The position numbers were made by a program, and so were the translations under genes. Below are positions 38,852 to 50,563 of a stretch of DNA of 64,000 nt, one piece after another. Source of the stretch: Boswellia sacra (taxonomy: Eukaryota; Streptophyta; Magnoliopsida; Sapindales; Burseraceae). The stretch is taken from positions 33,257 to 97,256 of the forward strand of contig SNVD02015055.1 in assembly GCA_013180625.2 (NCBI GenBank), written 5' to 3'. The notes under the pieces were generated by a model. The model saw nothing but the letters and a program-made list of their open reading frames with translations. It had not been told where the DNA came from and did no database searches. Numbering within the stretch: position 1 is the first letter of the stretch; the number at the start of each line of letters is the position of its first letter.

Positions 38852-39346
38852 TTACAGATCAAAAGGGTCTTGAGAAAATGACCCACCATATGGATCCTGT
38901 TCTGGATTTTCTGGAGTAGTAGCAGATGAGCTGTCTGAAATCTGTTGAATAATTGTTGCCATCAGTTGCTTGAGCTGTTCACTTTTTGACTTCTTCTTTT
39001 TAGAACTTTTTGATGAAGTTGATTTGTCTTGAGTTTGGGCTTCCACTTTGGATGGAGTATTAGGCCTGATTGTTATTTCTTTGGGCTTAGCTTGTGCTTG
39101 AATAGGTTTTTTTTTGGATTTTAGCCAGTTTTGAATACTTTGGGCTGAACATCTTAAAATATCATACTTATCCCACCACTTAATTCTAAATTCTTTAACT
39201 AATGATAGATAATAGTTTGAATAATAAGGTTCAATGGTGTAAGACCAGGATAGAATCCAAGGAATTTGGAAATCTATATGAAAACTAATTTGTTGAACAT
39301 AGGGTTGGTCTGTAGTAGAATGTTTTTTGTAATAAGGGAAAGACAA
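38852..39346 (-). pseudogene. C-terminal part of the last viral ORF
   Basis: 164 codons, aromatic-rich at first (for example IPWILSWSYTIEPYYSNYY), then a Lys/Ser-rich linker and the ending FSQDPFDL. The same ending is seen in fragment B. The original start is not identifiable because upstream frames are broken. Confidence 0.55.
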
Positions 39347-39626
39347 TTGATTAATTTGTTCTGGGTAAATTGCAGGATTGGGTCCTAGATAGTACCACCA
39401 TTCTAAGAACCAGGATGGATAAAACTTTTGACACCTATTATCAAAATGAATAAACCATGAATGATCAAAAGTCCTAAAACATATTGAACCAAGCTTTTTG
39501 ATAATCTACATAATTGTAACAATCAGGTTCATATGGAATTGAAAAGGAAACATTGGTCCAAATAGATTGAGTACCGAATTCTCTAGGGGTTTTGACTTTC
39601 TTAATTTTACAAGTTAAATATGATAT

Positions 39627-40103
39627 TTAGTCTGGATTTTTAGGGTCTTTACGATGGACTAATTCTACACTATCAGTATCTACTAGAATTAACTCATAAA
39701 ATTGACGATTTTTCTGCGGATTGTCAGTAATACATTGGCAATCTAGAAGGGATAATATTTGAGTAAGAGATTTCAGTTCAGCTAAGGATACTGACTTGGT
39801 ATATTGAGTAACTTGAAGGCGTTGACGTTGACTTTTTGTTACATAATTGGATTTTTGAGTGGATGAACCTATATGGGTAGATGACCTAGAAGCTATTTGA
39901 GTATTGGGTTGGGTAGAAGACCCAGGTATAGCTTGGGAAAATGACAGAGGTGGATATTCAGCTAAAACTGAATAACTATTTGCAATAGGGACTTGGCCTA
40001 CACCTGCAACTTGAATAGATTGATTTGTTTTAGCCAAGAAATAATCACTGGCCTTCATAATCGTTTTGTCTGTCATTTTGACTATTCTCATCGAGTGTTT
40101 CAC
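39627..40103 (-). pseudogene. Viral ORF following RNase H, unknown role
   Basis: Overlaps the RNase H stop codon. It is Ser/Thr/Gln-rich in the middle with no domain I recognise. By position it could correspond to the ORF downstream of pol that encodes a transactivator or inclusion-body protein in caulimovirids; this is inference. The frame stops at 39627, and homologous-looking coding sequence continues in other frames to 39346. Confidence 0.5.
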
Positions 40104-40491
40104 TCTTTGATCTTGTCCTGTAGAAATTCTCTTGTTAAGAAATCTGGAATATAATTATCTTCTCCTTTGATAAATTCAATTTCAAAATCAAATACGGATA
40201 AAATTGCTTGCCATCTTGCAAAAAATTGTTTAGAAACTAGATTTTTAACATCTTTTTGTAAAACTTCTTTTGCAGATTTGCAATCAATACGAAGCAAAAA
40301 CGTTTTATTGAATAAATCGTCTTGAAATTTAGTAATGCATAAAACAATTGATAAAATTTCTTTTTTAATAGTTGAATAATTCTTTTGTGCATTGAGCCAT
40401 AACCCTGAATGATACCTAACTAATTCTTCCTTACTTGACTTTGGTAGTTTTTGCTTAAGAATACCTCCATATCCTATTTCAGAGACATCTG
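40100..40491 (-). pseudogene. Caulimovirid RNase H, truncated N-terminally
   Basis: Contains the RNase H core landmarks YGGILKQKLP, NYSTIKKEILSIVLCITKFQ and LRIDCKSAKEVL, and ends TREFLQDKIKE. The open frame formally extends into the neighbouring LTR (to 40546), so the first residues are not viral. It is better preserved than the homologous part of fragment A. Confidence 0.8.
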
Positions 40492-42398
40492 TGTTAGCCC
40501 TAAGCCTACATAATAATTTTGATGATAACAATACACATTGATTCATTGAGATTTACTAACATTTTTATTTATGTGCAAGAGTAATATCATTGAAATAATT
40601 GTAAAAACAAGAAAAGGCTTATTAAAATGAAGTGTTGAAGCTAAGGAGAAGACTACATGTTAAAGGCACCAAAGTTTAAGAACAATGATTGACTTAAGGA
40701 ATGTGACATATGAGCAATGTTCAATCAATTGGTCATATATATCTCTACAAATATCCAAATGACGTGATTTTTGAGCCTTTGGAAATCTTACTCAATTTAT
40801 AACATTTCATATGTTTTAATGAAATTCAAATTTCAAGTGCAAGGTTGTCCAAATCTTCATGCAAGTTGAAAGACAAATGGAAGCAGCTGACATGAGCACC
40901 GAATACTCCTTTGGACATATCTTGAACTAGAAAAATCAAAATGACCTGATTCTTACGGCATTGGAAAGATGACTTAATGAAGACACATTTCATATGTTTT
41001 GAAGAAATTCAAATTTCAAATAGAAGGCTGACATAATTGACATGAAATTTGGTGGACTGACACAAGGAAGAAAAATCAACTCACATGAGCACCGAATGGT
41101 GTTTTGGCCATATATTGAGATAGAGATATCCAAATTCCTTGATTCTTAATGTTTTGGAAACATTATTCAAATATACAGATCTTTTATGTTTTGAAGAAAT
41201 TCAAATTTTAAATGGAATGCTGACAGAATTATCATTCAATTCGGTGGACTGACACAAGGAAGAAAAATCAAGTCACATGAGCACCGAATGGTGTTTTGGC
41301 AATATCTTGAGCTACAGATATCCAAATGACTTGATTCTTGATGCATTGGAAAGCTTATTGAAATGTACATATCTTTTATGTTTTGCAGATTTTCAAATTT
41401 CAAACGAAACATTGACAAAAATGGCAGACAAGATTACAGTTTTTATGGTGGGCAGAAAATTTGGAGTTGGTGTCTTCACTTGATTAAGTTCATCCCATTT
41501 GCCTATAAAAGGAGCCCTTCTCCCTTGCATTCAAAAAGAGCAAGAGAAGCATCTATCAAGCAAAAAACTAGAAAAATATCAAGTCTAGAGAGCTTTTATA
41601 TTCTTTATCTACTCTTTGAAGAGAGTTGTACTTTTGTTGTAAAAATTTTCTTTGTTCTTGTATTGTGGTGAGAGTGAGATCTACTTGTAAAGGATAAAAG
41701 TTATCATTGAGAGAATTCTTTCCTTGGTGAGCTTGTCATCAAGAAGAACTCTTGGTGTGGTGTTATCAAGGGTTGAAGAAAGTTGCCTTGGTGAGGTTGT
41801 TCATCAAGAAGAACTCTTGGTGTGTGTTATCAAGAGTTGAGGAAAGTTGCCTTGGTGAGGTTGTTCATCAAGAAGAACTCTTGGTGTGGTGTTATCAAGA
41901 GTTGAGGAAAGTTGCCTTAGTGAGGTTGTTCATCAAGAAGAACTCTTGGTGTGGTGTTTATCAAGGGTTGAAGGAAGTTGCCTTGGTGAGGTTGTTCATC
42001 AAGAAGAACTCTTGGTGTGGTGTTATCAAGAGTTGAAGGAAAAAGTCTTGGTGAGTTTGTTCATCAAGCAAGTTGTAAAGATTCTACAACTTAGTGGAAA
42101 GTTTAGCTCGTGGAGCTAGGAGCCCGTGGACGTAGGCAAGGTTTGCCGAAACACGTAAATTGAGTTTGCACTCTCTCTATCCCTTTCCTCTTTACATTTA
42201 CTTGCACTTGTGATTGCTTCATACATGATTATTCTTTTGATTGCATCTTGGGATAAAATTCTAATTTCATCTTCTTCACTTCTATTCTCAAAAGAAAAAG
42301 TGAAATAATTTTTATCTTTCAAGAAAAGTTTTATAAATTCGTTTTGATAAATAAAACCCAATTCACCCCCCCCTTGGGTTGTCATACCTGGGTCAACA
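40492..42398 (+). repeat. Element 1 5' LTR
   Basis: Contains four imperfect units of about 190 bases (landmark GAGCA at 40712, 40894, 41087, 41279) and then a 65-base tandem array. A TATA-like CCTATAAAAGGAGCC (about 41502) lies between them and is the probable promoter. Confidence 0.93.
41722..42068 (+). repeat. 65-base tandem array in element 1 5' LTR
   Basis: About five units of GTTGTTCATCAAGAAGAACT, CTTGGTGTGGTGTTATCAAG, AGTTGAAGGAAGTTGCCTTG, GTGAG (65 bases). In the transcript this would lie downstream of the TATA-like box, in the R/U5 part. Confidence 0.93.
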
Positions 42399-42455
42399 AG
42401 TGGTATCAGAGCAAGGTTGCTCTTTTTTTTTTTAAATCTTAACCGATTTTGAGCT

Positions 42456-45400
42456 GTGGCAACTTTTAATTCAACTTCATATGTTGAGGGGCTTTCTATT
42501 TCTAGACCTCCATTTTTTAATGGAAGTGATTACTCTTATTGGAAAACTAAGAATGAGTATTTCTTGAAATCTTTGGCTTATGTGATTTGTGGTCTAGTGT
42601 TTTGGAAGGACCTTTTGTTCTACCAAAATTGGAAAATGGGAATGCATGCTCTAAAAGCACTAAGAGTTTAGTGAAGATGATAAAAAGAGAGAAAATTGAT
42701 TTTGAATGCTAAAGCTATGAATGTGTTATATTGTGCTCTAGATAGTAATGAGTTTAATAGAATATCTACTTGTTCTACGGCACAAGAAATATGGCACACA
42801 CTTGAAGTAACTCATGAAGGAACTAGTCAAGTTAAGGAATCCAAAATTAGTATGCTAGTTCATAGTTATGAGCTTTTTAAGATGAAATCGGATGAATCAA
42901 TTTCTAAAATGTTTACTAGAATTACGGATATTATTAATAGTTTGAAATCTCTTGGTAAATCTTATTCTAATGTTGAAATGGTGAGAAAGATTCTTAGATG
43001 TCTACCAAAATCTTGGGAGCCAAAAGTGACGGCAATTCAAGAAGCAAAGGACCTCACCAAACTACCATCAGAAGAACTTGTATGGGTTCTCTCATGGGAC
43101 TCATGAAATCACCTTGAAGGAAGAATGAAGGAAGAAGATTGCGAAGTCGGCACATAGTGCGTCATGCTTAAGAGAAAATGGAGCTAAAGTATTCTAACAA
43201 TGATCCTAAGATTTAATATGATGGAAATTACTGGAAGCATTCCAACAATTTAAGGTGCAAGTTGATAAACAAAATTCAAAAATCAATGCTTTCAAAAAGA
43301 AGTCAAAAATCATGTTATCTCAATTAGAAGAGTTGGTAGAAATAAATGAAGTTTTAGAAAATGAAAATGAAATTTTAAAGCAAAAAGATTTTGAAAATTT
43401 GGAAAGTCAAATATATTTTTTAAAAACTGAAAATGAGATTTTAAAACAAAAGGATTTTGATAAATTAGAGAAAGAACATGTTATTTTGAAAAAGGAAAAT
43501 AATGACTTAAGAAATATTGTTGATAGTTTTACAAAAAGCACAAAAAATTTGAACTCTATGTTACAAAACCAAAGGTGTGTATTTGATAAAAGAGGGTTAG
43601 GATATAAAACTCATAAAAATCAAAAGTATTTTAAAAACTATTTTGTTCATGCATCTTCTAGGAATAATCCTAATCATTCATGTACTTATTGTGGAAGAAA
43701 AGGACACAAAGTATATTCTTGCTATGTTAAGAGAAATCCTAATTTGAAACAAATATGGGTTCCAAAAAGTACCATAACTAACCCCAAGGACCCAAGAACT
43801 TTTGGGTACCAAAAAGTTACTCCTTGAATGTTGATTGTAGAGACAAAGTGGCAAACACAAGTGGTACTTAGATAGTGGATGCTCAAGGCATATGATCGGA
43901 GATGCCTCCAAGTTCTCAAGATTAATCATGAATAAAGGAGGATATGTGACATTCGGTGATAATGCCAAAGGAAGGGTAATGGGACATGGTGATATTGGTA
44001 ACCCTTCTTTACCTATTATTAAAGATGTTTTGCTTGTTCATGGTTTAAAATATGATTTGATTAGCATTAATCAATTGTGTGATAAGGGATATTTTGTTAC
44101 TTTTGAGCCTAATAGATGTGTGATTAAGGATGTTAGTAACAATAAGACATTATTTGTTGGTAATAGATGTGGTAATATTTATACAATTGATATTGATGTT
44201 AATGATCATGTAGAAATTTGTTTCTTTGTTAATGATGATGCTTGGTTATGGCATAGAAGGTTAGGTCATGCTAGCATGGACACAATTTCAAAAATTCTAA
44301 AAATGATTTAGTTGATGGTCTTCCAAAAATAAAATTTGAAAAGGATAAAATTTGTGATGCTTGTCAATTTGGAAAACAAGTGAGAACTTCTTTTAAACAA
44401 AAGAAATTTATTTAAACAAATAAACCTCTACAATTACTTCATTTGGATTTATTTGGACCATCAAGAACTCAAAGCCTTGGTGGAAAGTATTATGTTTTTG
44501 TTATTGGGGATGATTATTCAAGATTCACTTGGGTATTATTCTTGAAAACTAAAAATGAGGCCATACAAGCTTTTTCAAAATTTGCAAAAAAGAGTCCAAA
44601 ATCAAAAAGGGTATTTAATTGTGTCCATTAGGAGTGATCATGGTGGTCAAGTAGATAATGTTGCATTTGAAAATCTTTGTGATGAAAATGGTTTTGAGCA
44701 TAATTTTTCGCACCTAGAACTCCACACAAAATGGTTGTGGTGGAGAGGAAAAAAAATAGGACCTATCCAGAAATGCTAGGACCATGTACTTGAAAATAAT
44801 TTGCCAAATATTTTGGGGCGAAGCCGTAATACCGCTCATGCTTTATAATCAATTAGAGTCCATATAGAACTGTTAATGAAGAAACTCCTTATGAACTTTG
44901 GAAAGGAAGAAACCCAACATTGGATTTTTAAAAGTTTTTGGATGTTAAATGTTTTATTTAAACACTAAGGATAACCCCTGAAAAATTTGCATGCAAAAGC
45001 CGATGTTGGAATTTTTGTGGCTACTCCAAACCATAGTAATAGCATATAGAGTTTTTAACAAAAAGACTCTTACTATTGAAGAATCTATGCATGTTGTATT
45101 TGATGAAACTAATGTGATTTCTTTAAAGAATTTGGATGATGATATTGTTGAGGTAGAAAGGCAAATCAAGGAATCAAGGCTTAATGAAAAGAGCCAAGAT
45201 GAATTACAACTTCAACAAGAAAAGCTTGAGGAAGAAAATGATTCTTTCCAAGAATTACCAAAGGAATGAAGGAACGCAAAAGCTCACCCTAAAGATCTCA
45301 TTATTGGTGAACCATCACAAAGTATGAGAACTAGATCTTCTTTTGGGAACTTTTGTAATCATTTTGCATTTGTCTCTCAATTTGAACCAAAATCTTTTAA

Positions 45401-45506
45401 AGAAGCCGAAAATGATGAAAGTTTGATTTTGGCTATCCAAGAAGAATTGAACCAATTTGAGAGAAATCAAGTTTGGGAATTAGTCCCTAGACCCAAATAT
45501 GACTAA
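42456..45506 (+). pseudogene. Element 1 gag-pol remnant
   Basis: Gag homologous to element 2, but the start ATG reads GTG (42456) and frames change repeatedly. Visible are the gag landmark FNGSDYSYWKT, coiled-coil-rich middle, zinc knuckle CTYCGRKGHKVYSC (about 43682), integrase pieces ([36 protein letters not shown]) and the first part of RT, ending VWELVPRP. Directly after, the sequence jumps to the end of RNase H (CCCCTTAGTCAAGATA), showing a deletion of about 1.3-1.4 kb relative to element 2. Confidence 0.88.
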
Positions 45507-45819
45507 ACCCCTTAGTCAAGATATATTTTGCATAATAAGAAGAGAAGTAGTTATGTTGGATATGCCTTAATTTTTCTTTTATATGATAATCTTTAAATGG
45601 TAGCATATGTTAAGGGGGAGAGTATATTTAGGGAGAGTAATTAATTTGACTACATCTTTTTGACGATAACAAAAGGGGGAGAAATGGATGGTTTGGATGG
45701 TTTGCTTATATTCATAACAATTGCTTTCTTTTTGCTTATTGTTGATTTTATTTTCATTCTTGATTTTAGATTATATTTTAAAGCAATCAATAGTTTGTCA
45801 TCATAAAAAAGGGGGAGAT

Positions 45820-47561
45820 TGTTAGCCCTAAGGCTACATGATAATTTTGATGATAACAATACACATTGATTAATTGAGATTTACTAACATGTTTCTTTAT
45901 GTGCAAGAGTAAGATCATTGAAATAATTTTAAAATCAAGAAGAGGCTTATTAAAATGAAGTGTTGAAGCTAAGGAGAAGACTCCATGTTAAAGGCACCAA
46001 AGTTTAAGAAAAAGGATTGACTCAAGGAATGTGACACATGAGCAATGTTCAATCAATTGGTCATATATATCTCTACAAATATCCAAATGACGTGATTCTT
46101 AAGCCTTTGGAAAGCTTACTCAATTTATAACATTTCATATGTTTTAATGAAATTCAAATGTCAAGTGCAAGGTTGTCCAAATCATCATGCAATTTGAAAG
46201 ACAAATGGAAGTAGCTGACATGAGCACCGAATACTCCTTTGGACATATCTTGAGCTAGAAAAATCAAAATGACTTGATTCTTACGGCATTGGAAATATGA
46301 CTTAATGAAGAACATTTCATATGTTTTTGAAAAAATTCAAATTTCAAACAGAAGGCCGACATAATTGACATGCAATTCGGTGGACTGACACAAAGAAGAA
46401 AAATCAACTCACATGAGCACCGAATGGTTTTTTGGCTATATCTTAAGATAGAGATATCCAAATGCTTTGATTCTAAATGTTTTGGAAAGCTTATTCAAAT
46501 ATACAGATCTTTCATGTTTTGAAGAAATTCAAATTTCAAACGGAAGGCTGACAGAATTATCATTCAATTTGGTGGACTGACACAAGAAAGAAAAATCAAG
46601 TCACATGAGCACCGAATGGTGTTTTGGCCATATCTTGAGCTACAGATGTCCAAATGTCTTGATTCTTGATGCGTTAGAAAGCTTATTCAAACTTTCAAAT
46701 CTTTTATGTTTTGCATATTTTCAAATTTCAAACGGAACATTGACAAAAATGGCAGACAAGATTACGGTTTTTATGGTGGGCATAAAATTTGGAGATGGTG
46801 TCTTCACTTGATTAAGTTCATCTCATTTGCCTATAAAAGGAGCCATTCTCCCATGCATTCAAGAAGGGCAAGAGAAGCATTTTATCAAGCAAAAAGCAAG
46901 AGAAATATCAAGTCTAGAGAGCTTTTATATTATTTATCTACTCTTTGAAGAGAGTTATACTTTTGTTGTAAAATTATCTTTGTTCTTGTATTGTGGTGAG
47001 AGTGAGATATTATTGTAAAGGATAATAGTTATCCTTGAGAGAACTCTTGTTGTGTGTTAGCAAGAGTTGAAGGGAGTTGCCTTGGTGAGGTTGTTCATCA
47101 AGAAGAACTCTTGGTGTGGTGTTATCAAGAGTTGAAGGAAGTTGCCTTGGTGAGGTTGTTCATCAAGAAGAACTCTTGGTGTGGTGTTATCAAGAGTTGG
47201 AAGAAAAAGTCTTGGTGAGGTTGTTCATCAAGCAAGTTGTAAAGATTTCTACAACTTAGTGGAAAGCTTAGCTCGTGGAGCTAGGAGCCCGTGGACGTAG
47301 GCAAGGTTTGCCGAACCACGTAAATTGAGTTTGCAGTCTCTCTATCCCTTTCCTCTTTATATTTACTTGCACTTGTGATTGTTCATCATTATTATTCTTT
47401 TGATTGCATCTTTGATAAATTTTAATTTCATCTTCTTCACCGTTATTTTTAAAGAAAGAGTGAACTAATTTTGATCTTTCAAGAAAAGTTTTCTAAATCC
47501 GTTTTGATAAATAAAAACCCAATTCACCCCCCCCTCTTGGGTTGCCATACCTGGGTCAACA
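45820..47561 (+). repeat. Element 1 3' LTR
   Basis: 1742 bases. The 165-base shortfall against the 5' LTR is explained by about two and a half fewer 65-base units (array at 47038-47238, three units). Confidence 0.92.
47038..47238 (+). repeat. 65-base tandem array in element 1 3' LTR
   Basis: Three units of the same 65-base repeat found in the other LTRs; the first is slightly diverged (CTTGTTGTGTGTTAGCAAG). Confidence 0.9.
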
Positions 47562-47790
47562 GCCATATGCTCATTTTCAGGCCATCACATATCAAAGCTT
47601 TAAGCACAATTTCGAACAAATCACATATCAAAGCCGGAGGCACCATTCCATGCCATTCACGTATCAAACCATAGGCACTCCATGCCATTCACATATCAAA
47701 ATCATATTTACAATTCTGTACCATAACACACCAAAGCTATAGGCACAATTTTATGTCATAACACATCAAAGATATAGGCATAATTCCATG
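47562..47790. repeat. Degenerate minisatellite of about 35-37 bases
   Basis: Six or so imperfect units containing CACATATCAAAGC and AGGCACAATT or close variants, with CCATGCCATT between some. No coding sequence. It lies between the element 1 LTR and the CACTA end, and may be a piece of a larger unidentified repeat. Confidence 0.65.
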
Positions 47791-48604
47791 CACTACAAGA
47801 AAAAAGCAAATATTTGACGGTTATTGCACGTCATATATGTCACCGTTAAATATGATAATAGTTGACCGTTAGTCAAACAGTCAAATATTCACTATAGCAT
47901 ATTTGACTCTTACAAAATAGTCAAGTTTATATACCTTTGAAATTCAAAATTTTGGCATTATTTGACATTTTATGGAAGAAATATTTGACATAAACCGTCA
48001 AATATGACAAAATTAACGGTCAAAATTTTTAAATTATTGTTAATAATACTTGACAGTAACCGTCAAATATTCAGTCAAAATTTTTCAACCGTCAAGTATG
48101 TGACAGTAACCGTCAAATATTATAAACTTTTTTTACCTATTTGATTGCTTTTAACCATCAAGTATGTGAGTTATTTGACGATTACTGTCACATACTTACC
48201 TTTAACCGTCAAGTATGTGAGTTATTTCACGGTTACTGTCACATACTTGATGGTTACTGTAATATACTTACTTTTAACCGTCAAGTATGTGACAATAACC
48301 GTCAATTATAAAGTAGCATTTTTAATACTTGACCGTTTAGATACTGCGAAGTATGACAAAATTTTTTGCTCATATTTGACTCTTTTTGATAGACAATATT
48401 TTCGGCTCATATTTGACAGTCAAATATTTGACTGTTTATTATACTTGTCCGTTTGATTACTGTCAAGTATGACAAAACTCATATGTGGTTGTTTATTTAT
48501 ATTTGTTACTGTCAAATATTACAGGATTTTTAACTCATATTTGACTGTTTATTGATACTGTCAAATATGATATATTCGTTCGGGTCATATTTGACGGTTT
48601 ATTA
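47791..48604. mobile_element. CACTA (En/Spm) transposon end with subterminal repeats
   Basis: Starts CACTACAAGAAAAAAGC, the canonical plant CACTA terminus, followed by about 800 bases packed with ACCGTCAAATAT / TTTGACGGTTACTGTCA motifs in both orientations, as in transposase-binding subterminal regions. The element is cut by Sirevirus-like element 2 at 48604. No opposite terminus (ending TTGTAGTG) was found in the window, so it is truncated or its other end is lost. Confidence 0.85.
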
Positions 48605-50508
48605 TGTTAGCCCTAAGGCTACATGATAATTTTGATGATAACAATACACATTGATTCATTGTGATTTACTAACATGTTTATTTATGTGCAAGAGTAATAT
48701 CATTGAAATAATTGTAAAATCAAGAAGAGGCTTATTAAAATGAAGTGTTGAAGCTAAGGAGAAGACTACATGTTAAAGGCACCAAAGTTTAAGAACAAGG
48801 ATTGACTCAAGGAATGTGACACATGAGCAATGTTCAATCAATTGGTCATATATATCTCTACAAATATCCAAATGATGTGATTCTTGAGCCTTTGGAAAGC
48901 TTACTCAATTTATAACATTTCATATGTTTTAATGAAATTCAAATTTCAAGTGCAAGGTTGTCCAAATCATCATGCAAGTTGAAAGACAAATGGAAGCAGC
49001 TGACATGAGCACTGAATACTCCTTTGGACATATCTTGAGCTAGAAAAATCAAAATGACTTGATTCTTGTGGCATTGGAAAGATGACTTAATGAGGAACAT
49101 TTCATATGTTTTGAAAAAATTCAAATTTCAAACAAAAGGCTGGACATAATTGACATGCAATTCGGTGGACTGACACAGAGAAGAAAAATCAACTCACATG
49201 AGCACCAATGGTGTTTTGGCCATATCTTAAGATAGAGATATCCAAATGCTTTGATTCTTAATGTTTTGGAAAGATTATTCAAATATTCAGATCTTTCATG
49301 TTTTGAAGAAATTCAAATTTCAAACGGAAGGCTGACAGAATTATCATTCAATTTGGTGGACTGACACAAGAAAGAAAAATCAAGTCACATGAGCACCGAA
49401 TAGTGTTTTGGCCATATCTTGAGTTACAGATATCTAAATGACTTGATTATTAATGCGTTGGAAAGCTTATTCAAACCTGCAAATCTTTTATGTTTTTCAG
49501 ATTTTTAAATTTCAAACGAAACATTGACAAAATTGGTAGACAAAATTACGGTTTTTATGGTGGGCAGAAAATTTGGAGTTGGTGTCTTCACTTGTTCAAG
49601 TTCATCTCATTTGCCTATAAAAGGAGCCCTTCTCCCATGCATTCAAAGACAAGAAGAGCAAGAGAAGCATCTATCAAGCAAAAAAAAAAAAAGAGAAATA
49701 TCAAGTCTAGAGAGCTTTTATATTCTTTATCTACTCTTTGAAGATAGTTTTACTTTTGTTGTAAAAATTTTCTTTGTTCTTGTATTGTGGTGAGAGTGAG
49801 ATCTTCTTGTAAAGGATAAAAGTTATCATTGAGAGAACTCTTTCCTTGGTGAGGTTTTTCATCAAGAAGAACTCTTGGTGTGGTGTTATCAAGAGTTGAA
49901 GAAAGTTGCCTTGGTGAGGTTGTTCATCAAGAAGAACTCTTGGTGTGGTGTTATCAAGGGTTGAAGGAAGTTGCCTTGGTGATGTTGTTCATCAAGAAGA
50001 ACTCTTGGTGTGGTGTTATCAAGGGTTGAAGAAAGTTGCCTTGGTGAGGTTGTTCATCAAGAAGAACTCTTGGTGTGGTGTTATCAAGAGTTGAAGGAAG
50101 TTGCCTTGGTGAGGTTTTTCATCAAGAAGAACTCTTGGCGTGGTGTTATCAAGGGTTGAAGGAAAAAGTCTTGGTGAGGTTGTTCATCAAGCAAGTTGTA
50201 AAGATTTCTACAACTTAGTGAAAAGCTTAGCTCGTGGAGCTAGGAGCCCGTGGACGTAGGCAAGGTTTGCCGAACCACGTAAATTGAGTTTGCACTCTCT
50301 CTATCCCTATCTCTTTACATTAACTTGCACTTGTGATTGTTCTTAATTTCTATTCTCTTGATTGCATTCTATTTTCATCTTCTTCACCTTTATTCTCAAA
50401 GAAAGAGTTAAATAATTTTGATCTTTCAAGAAAAGTTTTCTAAATCCGTTTTTATAAATAAAAACCCAATTCACCCCCCCCTCTTGGGTTGCCATACCTG
50501 GGTCAACA
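48605..50508 (+). repeat. Element 2 5' LTR
   Basis: Same architecture as the other three LTRs: four units of about 190 bases, CCTATAAAAGGAGCC TATA-like box (about 49614), then five 65-base units (49846-50192). Confidence 0.94.
49846..50192 (+). repeat. 65-base tandem array in element 2 5' LTR
   Basis: Five units with only scattered substitutions. Confidence 0.92.
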
Positions 50509-50563
50509 AGTGGTATCAGAGCAAGGTTGCTCAATTTTTTAAATCTTAATCGATTTTTGAGCT

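Larger units (their letters stand above)
38773..40491 (-). mobile_element. Endogenous caulimovirid fragment C: RNase H and last ORFs
   Basis: Continuation of fragment C beyond the copia insertion. On the minus strand it has part of RNase H (to 40100), then a reading frame overlapping its stop (40103-39627), then a frame-broken stretch, then the frame 39346-38852 ending in FSQDPFDL. The right edge at 40491 is the Sirevirus-like LTR, so RT and everything upstream are missing here. Confidence 0.85.
40492..47561 (+). mobile_element. Sirevirus-like Ty1/copia element 1, internally deleted
   Basis: LTRs 40492-42398 (1907 bases) and 45820-47561 (1742 bases) share the ends TGTTAGCCCTAAG and ACCTGGGTCAACA. 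Primer site TGGTATCAGAGC is at 42401-42412; several GGGGGAG tracts precede the 3' LTR, a Sirevirus habit. The interior is only 3.4 kb because RT and most of RNase H are gone. Flanks do not match (ATCTG on the left, GCCAT on the right), so the element has no visible target duplication. Confidence 0.92.

Noticed and set aside
41752..42119. Open frames with repeated WCYQGLKKVALVRLF-like units
   Set aside because: Translation of the 65-base tandem array in the LTR, not a repeat protein.
48145..48456. 103-codon frame in the CACTA subterminal region
   Set aside because: Produced by the ACCGTCAA-type repeats; repetitive and without homology.
47816..48600. CRISPR-like array
   Set aside because: The repeats are palindromic CACTA subterminal motifs with irregular spacing in a plant genome, not direct repeats with uniform spacers.
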